The notes beneath the pieces were generated by a model, which did no database searches, was not told where the DNA came from, and saw nothing but the letters and a program-made list of their open reading frames with translations. From Paracoccaceae bacterium (GTDB taxonomy: Bacteria > Pseudomonadota > Alphaproteobacteria > Rhodobacterales > Rhodobacteraceae): a DNA stretch of 64,000 nucleotides. Location of the stretch: assembly GCA_024304985.1 (NCBI GenBank), contig JAMWZC010000003.1, positions 270,611 through 334,610 on the forward strand, in the 5' to 3' direction. The translations under genes and the position numbers were made by a program. Each line of letters opens with the position of its first letter. Position 1 is the stretch's first letter. This document shows positions 54,961 through 62,930 of this stretch, piece by piece.

Positions 54961-55247
54961 TATTCCACCACCTTCGGCACCGCGAAAAAGCCCTCGCGCG
55001 CATCGGGCGCGTTCTTCAGGATCTGCGCCTGCTGATCCCCATCCGTCACCACATCCGCGCGCCGTTTCAGGCGCATGGGCGTGACCGATGTCATCGGCTC
55101 GATCCCCTCCACATCCACCTCGTTCAATTGCTCGATGAACCCGAGGATCGTATTGAACTCGGCGGCCAGCGCCGGCAGCGCCTCTGGCTCGACCTTGATA
55201 CGGGCCAGCTTGGCCACGCGGGCGGCGGTTTCGGGTGCGATCGACAT
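54960..55247 (-). CDS. gatC: Glutamyl-tRNA(Gln)/aspartyl-tRNA(Asn) amidotransferase subunit C
   Basis: The 95-residue protein has [59 protein letters not shown] and [17 protein letters not shown], all typical of GatC. It stabilises the GatA-GatB complex. The start at 55247 gives the family length. It directly precedes gatA. Confidence 0.95.
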   Translation of the reverse strand: MSIAPETAARVAKLARIKVEPEALPALAAEFNTILGFIEQLNEVDVEGIEPMTSVTPMRLKRRADVVTDGDQQAQILKNAPDAREGFFAVPKVVE

Positions 55248-55355
55248 GACGGGTCTCCGGTCTGCGGTCAGGTTGCAGATGCGTTTAGCGCCCACCGCCC
55301 CTGCCCGCAAGCATCTGCGGCAGCAAATCCGGTCACATCAAGGACAGCGCCCGCC

Positions 55356-55381
55356 CTTTCATAGTTCTTCAAATACGCAAG
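55356..55381 (-). repeat. Recurring intergenic motif, copy 9
   Basis: The minus strand reads CTTGCGTATTTGAAGAACTA then TGAAAG, so this is the most diverged copy. It lies in the divergent region between gatC and the UPF0173 gene, about 109 nt upstream of gatC, and not after a stop codon. Confidence 0.6.
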
Positions 55382-55466
55382 CGACGCACGCCGCCCGCAC
55401 CCCGGCTCTGGTCAAACCGGACCGCCATGCTAGGCTCTGCCCCGCAAACACCCAAGGAGGAACGAC

Positions 55467-56159
55467 ATGAAGATCATCTGGCTGGGCCACGGCTCTTTCC
55501 GGTTCGAGATCGCAGGCAAGGTCCTGCTGCTGGACCCCTGGCTGACAGGCAACCCGATGCTGGACGCGGATCAGCACGCCGCCGCCACCCAGGGCGCGAC
55601 CCACATCCTGCTGACCCATGGCCATTTTGACCATGTCGCCGATGTTCTGGATCTTGCGCGCAAGCATGGCGTGCCCGTGGTCGGTCAATACGACCTGATG
55701 AGCCACTGGGCCGAGCATGAGAAGATCGAGACTGTGGGTTTCAACAAGGGTGGCACCGTCGATCTGGACGCGGTCAAGGTCACGATGGTCAACGCCCTGC
55801 ATTCCTCGACCTTCGCCAGCCCCGACGGGCCACGCATCGCAGGCACCGAATGCGGCTTCATCATCGAGGCTGAAGGCCATTCGATCTATGTCTCGGGCGA
55901 TACGGACGTGATGTCCGACATGAAGATCTTCCACGATCTGCACAAACCCGACATCGGCATCCTCTCCGCAGGCGGCCATTTCACAATGGACATGCGCCGC
56001 GCCGCCTATGCCGCAAAGACCTTCTTCGATTTCAAGACCGTGATCCCCTGCCACTACCGCACCTTCCCGCTTCTGGAGCAATCGGCGCAGGTGCTGATCG
56101 ACGCCCTGCCCGGCGTGGATGTGATCGAACCTCAGGTGATGCAGGCGATCGAAATCTGA
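55467..56159 (+). CDS. UPF0173 metal-dependent hydrolase
   Basis: The 230-residue protein begins KIIWLGHGSFRFEIAGKVLL and has the metallo-beta-lactamase motif ILLTHGHFDHVADVLDLARK, with GHSIYVSGDTDVMSDMKIFH and VIPCHYRTFPLLEQSAQVLI. This matches the UPF0173/YtkL family; substrates are unknown. AAGGAGG lies 8 nt before the ATG. Confidence 0.93.
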   Translation: MKIIWLGHGSFRFEIAGKVLLLDPWLTGNPMLDADQHAAATQGATHILLTHGHFDHVADVLDLARKHGVPVVGQYDLMSHWAEHEKIETVGFNKGGTVDLDAVKVTMVNALHSSTFASPDGPRIAGTECGFIIEAEGHSIYVSGDTDVMSDMKIFHDLHKPDIGILSAGGHFTMDMRRAAYAAKTFFDFKTVIPCHYRTFPLLEQSAQVLIDALPGVDVIEPQVMQAIEI

Positions 56160-56170
56160 TCAGCCCATGG

Positions 56171-56198
56171 GAAAACCCGGCGGAACGATCCGCCGGGT
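56171..56198 (-). terminator. Bidirectional-type terminator
   Basis: ACCCGGCGGA and TCCGCCGGGT form a perfect 10-bp stem with loop ACGA. On the minus strand it is followed by TTTT, so it best ends the DsrE-like gene. It also lies 15 nt after the UPF0173 stop. Confidence 0.85.
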
Positions 56199-56221
56199 CC
56201 TGTCACGCCATTCTGCAACCC

Positions 56222-56677
56222 TCAGGGGCGCAGATAGGCATATCCATCCTTCTGCAACTCCATCAGCCGCACCGCACCCGATGGCACGACACTCGCCTCG
56301 CTGATGAGCGGCACGTCCTTCTGCGATTTCTGCTTCATCGCCTCGACCGTGTTCAGGCAGGCGGAAAAGCTGATATTGTCCATCTCCAGCGCCATCGTGG
56401 CGATACGGTCCTTCACCGGCGATGTATCAGCGCGCAGCATGTGAAGACCGGGACCGTAGGTGACGATCTCGATCACCACCTCCTCGCCCAGATCGCCATA
56501 ATGTTTGGCGATATTGGCCGCATTGTTCAGCGCCATGTTCATGGTGCTGACGTTTTCTTCATCCACATGGATCGCCACCTTGTGCTGCGCCTCGGCCAGC
56601 GCCAGTTGCGCACCAAGCACAAGGGCCGCCAGCGTTGCCATGAGGCGGGTCACGGCACGGATCGGGGTCATCGTCAT
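56222..56677 (-). CDS. Secreted DsrE-family protein
   Basis: The 151-residue protein has a signal peptide (RLMATLAALVLGAQLALA, cleavage about residue 28). The mature part has HKVAIHVDEENVSTMNMALN and NAANIAKHYGDLGEEVVIEI, then a conserved cysteine in NISFSACLNTVEAMKQK. DsrE/F-like periplasmic proteins can relay sulfur or be structural; only one cysteine is clear. Imperfect TTTGCA/TTGCAAA boxes lie upstream at 56698-56719. Confidence 0.8.
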   Translation of the reverse strand: MTMTPIRAVTRLMATLAALVLGAQLALAEAQHKVAIHVDEENVSTMNMALNNAANIAKHYGDLGEEVVIEIVTYGPGLHMLRADTSPVKDRIATMALEMDNISFSACLNTVEAMKQKSQKDVPLISEASVVPSGAVRLMELQKDGYAYLRP

Positions 56678-56742
56678 CTGTCATCCTCCCTGAGACATTT
56701 GCAGGGGCAGACTTGCAAAGCCACCTCCGTAAGGCAAGTCAT

Positions 56743-56758
56743 ATTCCGCGAACGGAAT
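56743..56758. repeat. Short inverted repeat with TTCG loop
   Basis: ATTCCG-CGAA-CGGAAT is a perfect 6-bp inverted repeat; on the minus strand it has a TTCG loop. It lies 16 nt beyond the tadA stop and 66 nt upstream of the DsrE-like gene. It could be a 3'-end hairpin or a small operator. Confidence 0.55.
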
Positions 56759-56774
56759 TAATCAGCCATATCCA

Positions 56775-57224
56775 TCAGCGCCGGTCGGCAAAGAACGCCC
56801 GCAACAGCACAGCCGCCTCATCCCCGCCGATCCCGTCATAGACCTCTGGGACATGATGGCATTGCGGATGGGTGAATATCCGCGGCCCTTGCGCCACGCC
56901 TCCGCTTTTCGGGTCCGCCGCCCCATAGTAAAGTCGGGCGACACGCGCCGCCGAGATCGCCTGCGCACACATCGGGCAAGGCTCCAGCGTGACATAGAGA
57001 TCGCATCCCGTCAGCCGCTCTGACCCCAGCACACGACAGCCCTCGCGGATCACCAGCATCTCGGCATGGGCGGTGGGATCGTTCAACGCGCGCGTGCGGT
57101 TGCCCGCCTGCGCCAGAACCCGGCCCTGCGGGTCCACCAGCACCGCGCCCACAGGCACCTCGCCACGCTGCGCGGCGGCACGCGCCTCCTCCAGCGCAAG
57201 CGACATATGGCTTTTGAACTCCAT
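56775..57224 (-). CDS. tadA: tRNA-specific adenosine deaminase
   Basis: The 149-residue zinc deaminase makes inosine at wobble position 34 of tRNA-Arg(ACG). Zinc and catalytic residues are HAE (53-55) in DPTAHAEMLVIREG and PCPMC (82-86) in LEPCPMCAQAISAARV. The ATG at 57224 gives the usual length. It is divergent from the pseudouridine synthase. Confidence 0.94.
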   Translation of the reverse strand: MEFKSHMSLALEEARAAAQRGEVPVGAVLVDPQGRVLAQAGNRTRALNDPTAHAEMLVIREGCRVLGSERLTGCDLYVTLEPCPMCAQAISAARVARLYYGAADPKSGGVAQGPRIFTHPQCHHVPEVYDGIGGDEAAVLLRAFFADRR

Positions 57225-57285
57225 GCTCTTCCCTGCCGCGCGATCTGCGCTTTCGCAAGTCCTGATTCTGGGCTAACCCCGTAGC

Positions 57286-58365
57286 ATGAGCCAGAAGCCA
57301 ACCCCTCCCGCCGGCGAACGCATCGCCAAGGTCATCGCCCGCGCCGGTATCGCCAGCCGCCGCGAGGCAGAAAAGCTGATCGAAACCGGTCGCGTCACAG
57401 TCAACGGAGAGGTCATCACCCGCGCCGCCCTGAACGTGACCCCCGCCGACAAGATCGTGGTCAACGGCAAACCACTGGATGCGCCCGAACCCGCGCGTCT
57501 GTGGCTCTATCACAAGCCCACTGGTCTGGTGACGACGACGCGCGACGAGCAAGGCCGCGCCACGATCTATGACGACCTGCCCGAAGACATGCCGCGCGTG
57601 ATGTCCGTCGGCCGGCTTGACCTGAATTCCGAAGGTCTGCTGCTGCTGACAAACGACGGCGCTGTGAAACGGCAGTTGGAACTGCCCTCAACCGGCTGGC
57701 TGCGCAAATACCGTGTGCGCGTGAATGGCCGCGTGACCGAGCCGCAACTGGAACCGCTGCGCAAAGGCATCACCGCCGATGGCGAGGACTTTCAGCCGAT
57801 GATCGTGACGCTGGACCGCCAGATCGGGGCCAATGCCTGGCTGACCGTGGGTCTGCGCGAGGGCAAGAACCGCGAGATCCGCCGCGCGATGGAAGCCGTG
57901 GGACTTGTGGTGAACCGCCTGATCCGCGTGTCCTATGGCCCGTTCCAACTGGGCCAGTTGAAACCGGGTGCCGTAGAAGAAATCAGACGGCGCGTGTTGC
58001 GCGACCAACTGGGCCTTGACACGAAAGATGATGTCGAAACACCAGATGGCACAACAAAACCCCGAAAACCTGTCGTGCGACGCAACAAACCACGTGATAC
58101 ACCCAGCGAGGCCGATGTCTTTGGTGAACGCCCCACACGCCCCGGCACCAGACCCGCACGCCCCGGCAAGCCCGGTCCAGGCAGACCCGGACACCCAAAA
58201 CCCGACACGACCGGCAAGCCGGAGCGGTCCCGCAAACCGGACCGCAACGGCAAAGCCGAACCACCCCGCAGCCCGCGTGGTGAAAAGCCCGCGTCCGAAG
58301 GTCCGGCCCGTCCAGCCAGGGTGATCCGCCCCACCAAGCCGCGTCCCAAACCGACACGCGGCTGA
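57286..58365 (+). CDS. RluB-type 23S rRNA pseudouridine synthase with a basic tail
   Basis: The 359-residue protein has an S4 RNA-binding domain (KVIARAGIASRREAEKLIET then GRVTVNGEVI, residues 15-45) and a catalytic domain with SVGRLDLNSEGLLLLTNDG (Asp 112). AWLTVGLREGKNREIRRAME and MEAVGLVVNRLIRVSYGPFQ mark the rest. From about residue 245 a 110-residue tail rich in Pro, Arg, Lys and Gly follows (PGTRPARPGKPGPGRPGHP). Such tails occur in several alphaproteobacterial homologues and may bind rRNA. The site modified, probably in helix 89-90, is unproven. Confidence 0.9.
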   Translation: MSQKPTPPAGERIAKVIARAGIASRREAEKLIETGRVTVNGEVITRAALNVTPADKIVVNGKPLDAPEPARLWLYHKPTGLVTTTRDEQGRATIYDDLPEDMPRVMSVGRLDLNSEGLLLLTNDGAVKRQLELPSTGWLRKYRVRVNGRVTEPQLEPLRKGITADGEDFQPMIVTLDRQIGANAWLTVGLREGKNREIRRAMEAVGLVVNRLIRVSYGPFQLGQLKPGAVEEIRRRVLRDQLGLDTKDDVETPDGTTKPRKPVVRRNKPRDTPSEADVFGERPTRPGTRPARPGKPGPGRPGHPKPDTTGKPERSRKPDRNGKAEPPRSPRGEKPASEGPARPARVIRPTKPRPKPTRG

Positions 58366-58493
58366 AACCGGGGCCATGCCGCGCCGTGCCCCTGCGGCAA
58401 GCGCAATCGGACGGGAGAATCGACACTTCCCCCTAGTATCCAAAGGGATCATCCCCTAACTTTCGAAGTGAATGTCGGGATGGAAGGGGCAAC

Positions 58494-58577
58494 ATGTCCG
58501 AGACGGGATTGCAGAAACTCTCTTTCACCTTGCTGATCGTCCTCATCCTCTACGTTTCGATCGCAGGGGGCGTGTGA
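58494..58577 (+). CDS. 27-residue membrane microprotein
   Basis: This is too short for most callers. The peptide is SETGLQKLSFTLLIVLILYV followed by SIAGGV after the start Met, with one hydrophobic helix (about residues 9-24). GGAAGGGG lies 4 nt before the ATG, a strong ribosome site. The TGA stop overlaps the ATG of the XpaC-like gene (TGATG), so translation is coupled and the peptide is probably part of the operon. No matching family is known to me. Confidence 0.75.
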   Translation: MSETGLQKLSFTLLIVLILYVSIAGGV

Positions 58578-59467
58578 TGGCCCAGCGGTTCGGTGGACCT
58601 CACAGTCCGGACGGAAAGGGTCAGCCCCTGCCCCCCGCGCGCAAGGGCGCGTTTCAGGGCGCGCGCCGGACACGGGCGGGCGGACGCGTCAACCTTCTGT
58701 TTCTGGCGCCGCTGCCGCTGGCTTGGGCGGCCTTCACCACAGGCCCCACCGGGCTCGTGCTGAATCTCGGCGCACTCGGCACCCTGCTTCTGGCCGCATG
58801 GCTGACCCGCGAGGGGCTGATCGCCCAGGAAGCCTACGAGGCGCGCAAGGTGGCCCGCCGCCCCGCCTTTCCGCGCAAGATCGCGGGCAGTCTGCTGACA
58901 GGGATCGGCCTTGGCATCGCAGGCTTTGCCGCTGCGGGCGAATTCATGGCCCCCGCCGCCTATGCCGTCGTCGGCACCGTGCTGCATTTCCTGGCCTTCG
59001 GGCCTGACCCCCTGCGCGACAAGGGCGCGGAAGGCATCGACACATTCCAGACCGACCGCGTCGCCCGCGCCGTGGACGAGGCCGAGAAACATCTGGCCGC
59101 CATGAGCGACGCCATGCTGCGCGCCGGGGACCGTCAGTTGATGGCCCGGCTCGAACGCTTCCAGACCGTCGCCCGCGACCTGTTCCGCACGGTCGAAAAC
59201 GATCCGCGTGACCTGACAGCCGCACGCAAGTATCTCAGCGTCTATCTGCTGGGCGCACGCGACGCGACCGTCAAGTTCACCGAGATCTGGTCCCGCAACC
59301 GCGACCCGCAAGCCCGCACCGATTACGAGGCGCTGCTGACCGATCTTGAGCAGAATTTCGCCGCCCGCACGCAAAAATTGTTGCTTGATGACCGCAGCGA
59401 CCTGACCGTCGAAATCGAAGTATTGCGCGAACGGCTGGACCGTGAGGGTGTGCATCCACAAGAATAG
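58577..59467 (+). CDS. XpaC-like protein (5-bromo-4-chloroindolyl phosphate hydrolysis family)
   Basis: The 296-residue protein has a basic proline-rich N-terminus, two hydrophobic segments (VNLLFLAPLPLAWAAF, GSLLTGIGLGIAGFAAAGEF) and a long helical C-terminal half with AEKHLAAMSDAMLRAGDRQL. This matches the XpaC family, so called from a colour reaction and not a proven enzyme. XpaC-like genes often precede telA, as here. The start is set by the TGATG overlap with the microprotein; a longer frame begins at 58472. Confidence 0.85.
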   Translation: MAQRFGGPHSPDGKGQPLPPARKGAFQGARRTRAGGRVNLLFLAPLPLAWAAFTTGPTGLVLNLGALGTLLLAAWLTREGLIAQEAYEARKVARRPAFPRKIAGSLLTGIGLGIAGFAAAGEFMAPAAYAVVGTVLHFLAFGPDPLRDKGAEGIDTFQTDRVARAVDEAEKHLAAMSDAMLRAGDRQLMARLERFQTVARDLFRTVENDPRDLTAARKYLSVYLLGARDATVKFTEIWSRNRDPQARTDYEALLTDLEQNFAARTQKLLLDDRSDLTVEIEVLRERLDREGVHPQE

Positions 59468-59535
59468 ACCCGGCCGCGTATCTGGTCGGGCACCGTATTT
59501 GTATCAGTCGCCCCCTCGCCGGAAGGGGACACTCC

Positions 59536-59559
59536 ATGAAAGGGAACCGCCATGTCTGA
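59536..59559 (+). CDS. 7-codon leader ORF overlapping telA
   Basis: ATG AAA GGG AAC CGC CAT GTC TGA encodes MKGNRHV and has GGAAGGGG 7 nt upstream, stronger than the telA site. It overlaps the telA start by 8 nt in another frame. It could adjust telA initiation by coupling. Its small size makes it a tentative call. Confidence 0.35.
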   Translation: MKGNRHV

Positions 59560-60751
59560 CACCACCCGCCGCAAGGCCCAGGAGACCCTCGCCATGGTCG
59601 AGGAAGTGACAGCCACCGTCCTGCCCGAACCGGGGCCTGCCACGGCCATCGTGGCGCTGGAACAGGCCGATCCCGGTCTGAGCGCCGAGATCACGCGGCG
59701 CATGGCCGAACTGGACATGAGCAATACGCAATCCATCGTCTCTTTCGGATCGCGCGCGCAGGCGGAATTGCAGACCATCAGTCAGGCCATGCTGACGGAT
59801 GTGCGCAACAAGGATGTGGGACCGGCAGGTGACAGCCTGCGGAACATCGTCTCGACCATCCGGGGCTTCTCTGTGTCCGAACTGGACGTGCGCCGCGAGC
59901 GGAGCTGGTGGGAAAAACTGTTGGGCCGCGCCGCGCCCTTCGCCCAGTTCACCGCGCGCTTCGAAAAGGTGCAGGCCCAGATCGACAAGGTGACCGAGGA
60001 TCTTTTGGGTCACGAGCACAAGCTGCTGAAAGACATCAAGTCGCTGGACATCCTCTACGACAAGACGCTGAATTTCTACGACGAACTGGCGCTCTACATC
60101 GCCGCCGGTGAAGCCAAGATCAAGGAACTGGACACCACCACCATCCCCGCCAAGGAGGCCGAGGTTCAGGCCGCGCCCGAGAATGATCAGGTGATGACAG
60201 CGCAAGAGCTGCGCGACATCCGCGCCGCGCGCGACGATCTGGAACGCCGCGTGCATGACCTGAAACTGACCCGTCAGGTGACGATGCAATCCCTGCCCTC
60301 CATTCGTCTGGTTCAGGAAAACGACAAGAGCCTTGTCACCAAGATCAACTCGACCCTCGTGAACACCGTGCCGCTGTGGGAAACCCAACTGGCGCAGGCC
60401 GTCACCATCCAGCGCAGCGCCGAAGCCGCCCGCGCCGTGCGCGACGCCAATGACCTGACTAACGAGTTGCTGACCGCCAATGCCAAGAACCTGCGTGACA
60501 GCAACAAGGTCATCCGCGAGGAAATGGAACGCGGCGTCTTTGACATCGAAGCCGTGAAACAGGCCAATGCCGACCTGATCGCGACCATCAACGAAAGCCT
60601 TCAGATCGCGGACGAGGGCAAGGCCCGCCGTGCCGCCGCCGAGGTTGAGCTGAAGAAGATGGAAGCGGAGCTGCGTGACACCCTGGCCTCGGCCAAGGCG
60701 CGCAAGACCGGCTTGGGCGATACGGCGGGCACCGCCGTTCCACGGGGCTAA
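59552..60751 (+). CDS. telA: TelA/toxic anion resistance protein
   Basis: The 399-residue, largely helical protein matches the TelA family (linked to tellurite and toxic-anion resistance): VRRERSWWEKLLGRAAPFAQ-like, FTARFEKVQAQIDKVTEDLL, GHEHKLLKDIKSLDILYDKT and FYDELALYIAAGEAKI. The C-terminal coiled-coil region runs to about residue 385 (AEVELKKMEAELRDTLASAK). TelA is thought to act in membrane stress with XpaC. The start follows AAGGGAACCGCC. Confidence 0.93.
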   Translation: MSDTTRRKAQETLAMVEEVTATVLPEPGPATAIVALEQADPGLSAEITRRMAELDMSNTQSIVSFGSRAQAELQTISQAMLTDVRNKDVGPAGDSLRNIVSTIRGFSVSELDVRRERSWWEKLLGRAAPFAQFTARFEKVQAQIDKVTEDLLGHEHKLLKDIKSLDILYDKTLNFYDELALYIAAGEAKIKELDTTTIPAKEAEVQAAPENDQVMTAQELRDIRAARDDLERRVHDLKLTRQVTMQSLPSIRLVQENDKSLVTKINSTLVNTVPLWETQLAQAVTIQRSAEAARAVRDANDLTNELLTANAKNLRDSNKVIREEMERGVFDIEAVKQANADLIATINESLQIADEGKARRAAAEVELKKMEAELRDTLASAKARKTGLGDTAGTAVPRG

Positions 60752-60757
60752 GACGGA

Positions 60758-61720
60758 ATGCGCCAGAACGCAGGCAGGAAATGGGGCTTGCTGGCTGGCG
60801 CATTGCTGCTGGCGGCCTGTGACGCGACCGTCCCCTCGGGGGGCGGCGCTCTGACAGGCGTGCCCCGCCCACCGCAGCCGCCAGCACAGGCCCCCAGCAC
60901 GGAACCTTCCGAGGCCAGCCGCGCTCTGGCGGTCTACTACCAGCGGCTTGAAACGGACCTGCGGTCGCAGGGCCTGTTGCGCACCGACGCGGGTGGGCGC
61001 GACACACCCTTCGGCGCGCGCGATCTGGCCCGCAACTTCGAACTCATCGCCTTCTTCGACGAATACGAGCGGGGCGCGGGCCTGCGCGCCTCATCCGGCC
61101 GGCCGGTGCCCTTGCGCCGCTGGAGCGATCCTGTCCGCGTCAGCGTGGAATTCGGCCCTTCCGTCCCCTCGGACAGACGCCAGACCGATACACGCAGCGT
61201 GCGCGACTACGCCGCACGCCTTGCGCGGGCCAGCAGGCATCCGATCACGATGGATGACGCCCGTCCGAACATGCACATTCTGTTCTATGGTCAGGACGAC
61301 ACAGACCTTCTGGCGCAACGCGCCCGCCAATTGGTGCCCGGCATCAGCAACGGGGCGCTGTCGGTCTTTCGCAATCTGCCCCGACAGATCCATTGCTTCG
61401 TAATGGCCTTTTCTGGCGGCGGCCTCGACTCGCATGCCTACCGTCAGGCCATTGTCGTGATCCGGGACGAGCATCCCGACCTCTTGCGCGACTCCTGTAT
61501 CCACGAGGAAATGGCTCAGGGGCTTGGGCTTGCCAATGACACACCACGCGCGCGCCCGTCGATCTTCAACGACGATGACGAATTCGCGCTGCTCACCCGC
61601 CATGACGAGCTTTTGCTGCAAATGCTCTATGACCCGCGCCTGTCTCCCGGCATGACGCTGGACAGGGCCCGACCGATCATTGCCGAGATGGCAGAAGAAT
61701 TGTTGGGCGGATCGATATGA
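60758..61720 (+). CDS. DUF2927 lipoprotein, putative metalloprotease-like
   Basis: The 320-residue protein has a lipobox LLLAAC (Cys 21) and a proline-rich linker. The C-terminal domain contains DSCIHEEMAQGLGLANDTPR and FNDDDEFALLTRHDELLLQM, which fits the DUF2927 pattern HEExxQxLGLxND. The HEE stretch looks like a zinc-protease site but activity is unproven. The start is 6 nt after telA's stop. It follows TelA in the operon. Confidence 0.85.
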   Translation: MRQNAGRKWGLLAGALLLAACDATVPSGGGALTGVPRPPQPPAQAPSTEPSEASRALAVYYQRLETDLRSQGLLRTDAGGRDTPFGARDLARNFELIAFFDEYERGAGLRASSGRPVPLRRWSDPVRVSVEFGPSVPSDRRQTDTRSVRDYAARLARASRHPITMDDARPNMHILFYGQDDTDLLAQRARQLVPGISNGALSVFRNLPRQIHCFVMAFSGGGLDSHAYRQAIVVIRDEHPDLLRDSCIHEEMAQGLGLANDTPRARPSIFNDDDEFALLTRHDELLLQMLYDPRLSPGMTLDRARPIIAEMAEELLGGSI

Positions 61721-61750
61721 TCCGGACCCAGTGAACCGAAGGAGTGCCCC

Positions 61751-62866
61751 ATGCCCATTTTCGATTTTCTCCGCGGACAGTTCATTGACGTCATCCACTG
61801 GACGGATGACAGCCGGGATACGATGGTCTGGCGCTTCGAGCGCGAAGGCCACGAGATCAAATACGGCGCCAAACTGACAGTGCGCGAAGGACAAGCCGCC
61901 GTCTTCATCCACGAAGGTCAGCTGGCCGATACCTTCACCCCCGGCCTCTACATGCTGGAAACCAACAACATGCCGATCCTGACCAGTCTGAACCACTGGG
62001 ATCACGGCTTCAAATCTCCGTTCAAGTCGGAAATCTATTTCGTCAACACCACCCGCTTCAACGATCTGAAATGGGGCACCAAGAACCCGATCATCGCGCG
62101 GGACCCGGAATTCGGCCCCGTGCGTCTGCGCGCCTTCGGCACCTATTCCGTGCGCGTCACCGACCCGGCCCGCTTCATGTCCGAAATCGTCGGCACCGAT
62201 GGCGAATTCACCGCGGACGAGATCACCTTCCAGATCCGCAACGTGATCGTGCAGGAAGTCAGCCGTGTGCTCGCCTCCTCGGGCATCCCGGTGCTCGATA
62301 TGGCCGCCAATACCGCAGAACTCGGCAAGCTGGTGGCCAGCCAGATTTCGGCCACCGTCGCCTCTTACGGTCTGACCATCCCCGAACTCTATATCGAGAA
62401 TATCTCCCTGCCCCCCGCGGTCGAGGCGGCGCTGGACAAGCGCACCTCGATGGGCATCGCCGGCGATCTGGGCCGTTTCACCCAGTATTCCGCAGCCGAG
62501 GCGATGACAGCCGCCGCAGCCAATCCGTCAGGCGGAGGCGGCATGGGCGCGGGGCTTGGCATGGGGATGGGCATGGCGATGGCCAACCAGATGACCCAGC
62601 AGGGCCCATGGGGGGCCGCCCCCGCGACCGCCGCGCCACCGCCGCCACCGATCGAGCATGTCTGGCATATCGCGGAAAACGGCGCGACCAAGGGTCCCTT
62701 CTCCAAAGCCTCGATGGGCCGCATGGCCACCGACGGCACCCTGACCCGCGACAGCCTTGTCTGGACCCCCGGTCAGGACGGGTGGATGCGGGCCGAGGAT
62801 GTGGCAGAACTCGCGCAGCTTTTCACCATCATGCCGCCGCCCCCACCGCCACCACCCGCCGCGTGA
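61751..62866 (+). CDS. SPFH-domain protein with C-terminal GYF_2 domain
   Basis: The 371-residue protein has an N-terminal SPFH/virion-core-like domain (residues 1-235, FDFLRGQFIDVIHWTDDSRD, VREGQAAVFIHEGQL, TFTPGLYMLETNNMPILTSL) and a Gly/Met-rich linker (GGGMGAGLGMGMGMAMANQM). A GYF_2 domain follows (VWHIAENGATKGPFSKASMG and LVWTPGQDGWMRAEDVAEL). GYF_2 modules bind proline-rich partners. This arrangement resembles YdjL/virion-core SPFH proteins found beside TelA-type operons. GAAGGAG lies 7 nt upstream. Confidence 0.9.
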   Translation: MPIFDFLRGQFIDVIHWTDDSRDTMVWRFEREGHEIKYGAKLTVREGQAAVFIHEGQLADTFTPGLYMLETNNMPILTSLNHWDHGFKSPFKSEIYFVNTTRFNDLKWGTKNPIIARDPEFGPVRLRAFGTYSVRVTDPARFMSEIVGTDGEFTADEITFQIRNVIVQEVSRVLASSGIPVLDMAANTAELGKLVASQISATVASYGLTIPELYIENISLPPAVEAALDKRTSMGIAGDLGRFTQYSAAEAMTAAAANPSGGGGMGAGLGMGMGMAMANQMTQQGPWGAAPATAAPPPPPIEHVWHIAENGATKGPFSKASMGRMATDGTLTRDSLVWTPGQDGWMRAEDVAELAQLFTIMPPPPPPPPAA

Positions 62867-62891
62867 TGCCCCACCCGCCCTGCCGCCGCAC

Positions 62892-62909
62892 CCCCGCCCT
62901 CGGGCGGGG
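62892..62909 (+). promoter_or_regulatory. GC-rich hairpin in the operon gap
   Basis: CCCCGCCC and GGGCGGGG form a perfect 8-bp stem with a 2-nt loop in the 64-nt gap before the zinc-ribbon gene. It may reduce downstream expression; no T-run follows. Confidence 0.5.
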
Positions 62910-62930
62910 CGATGAAAGACCCGTTGCCGC

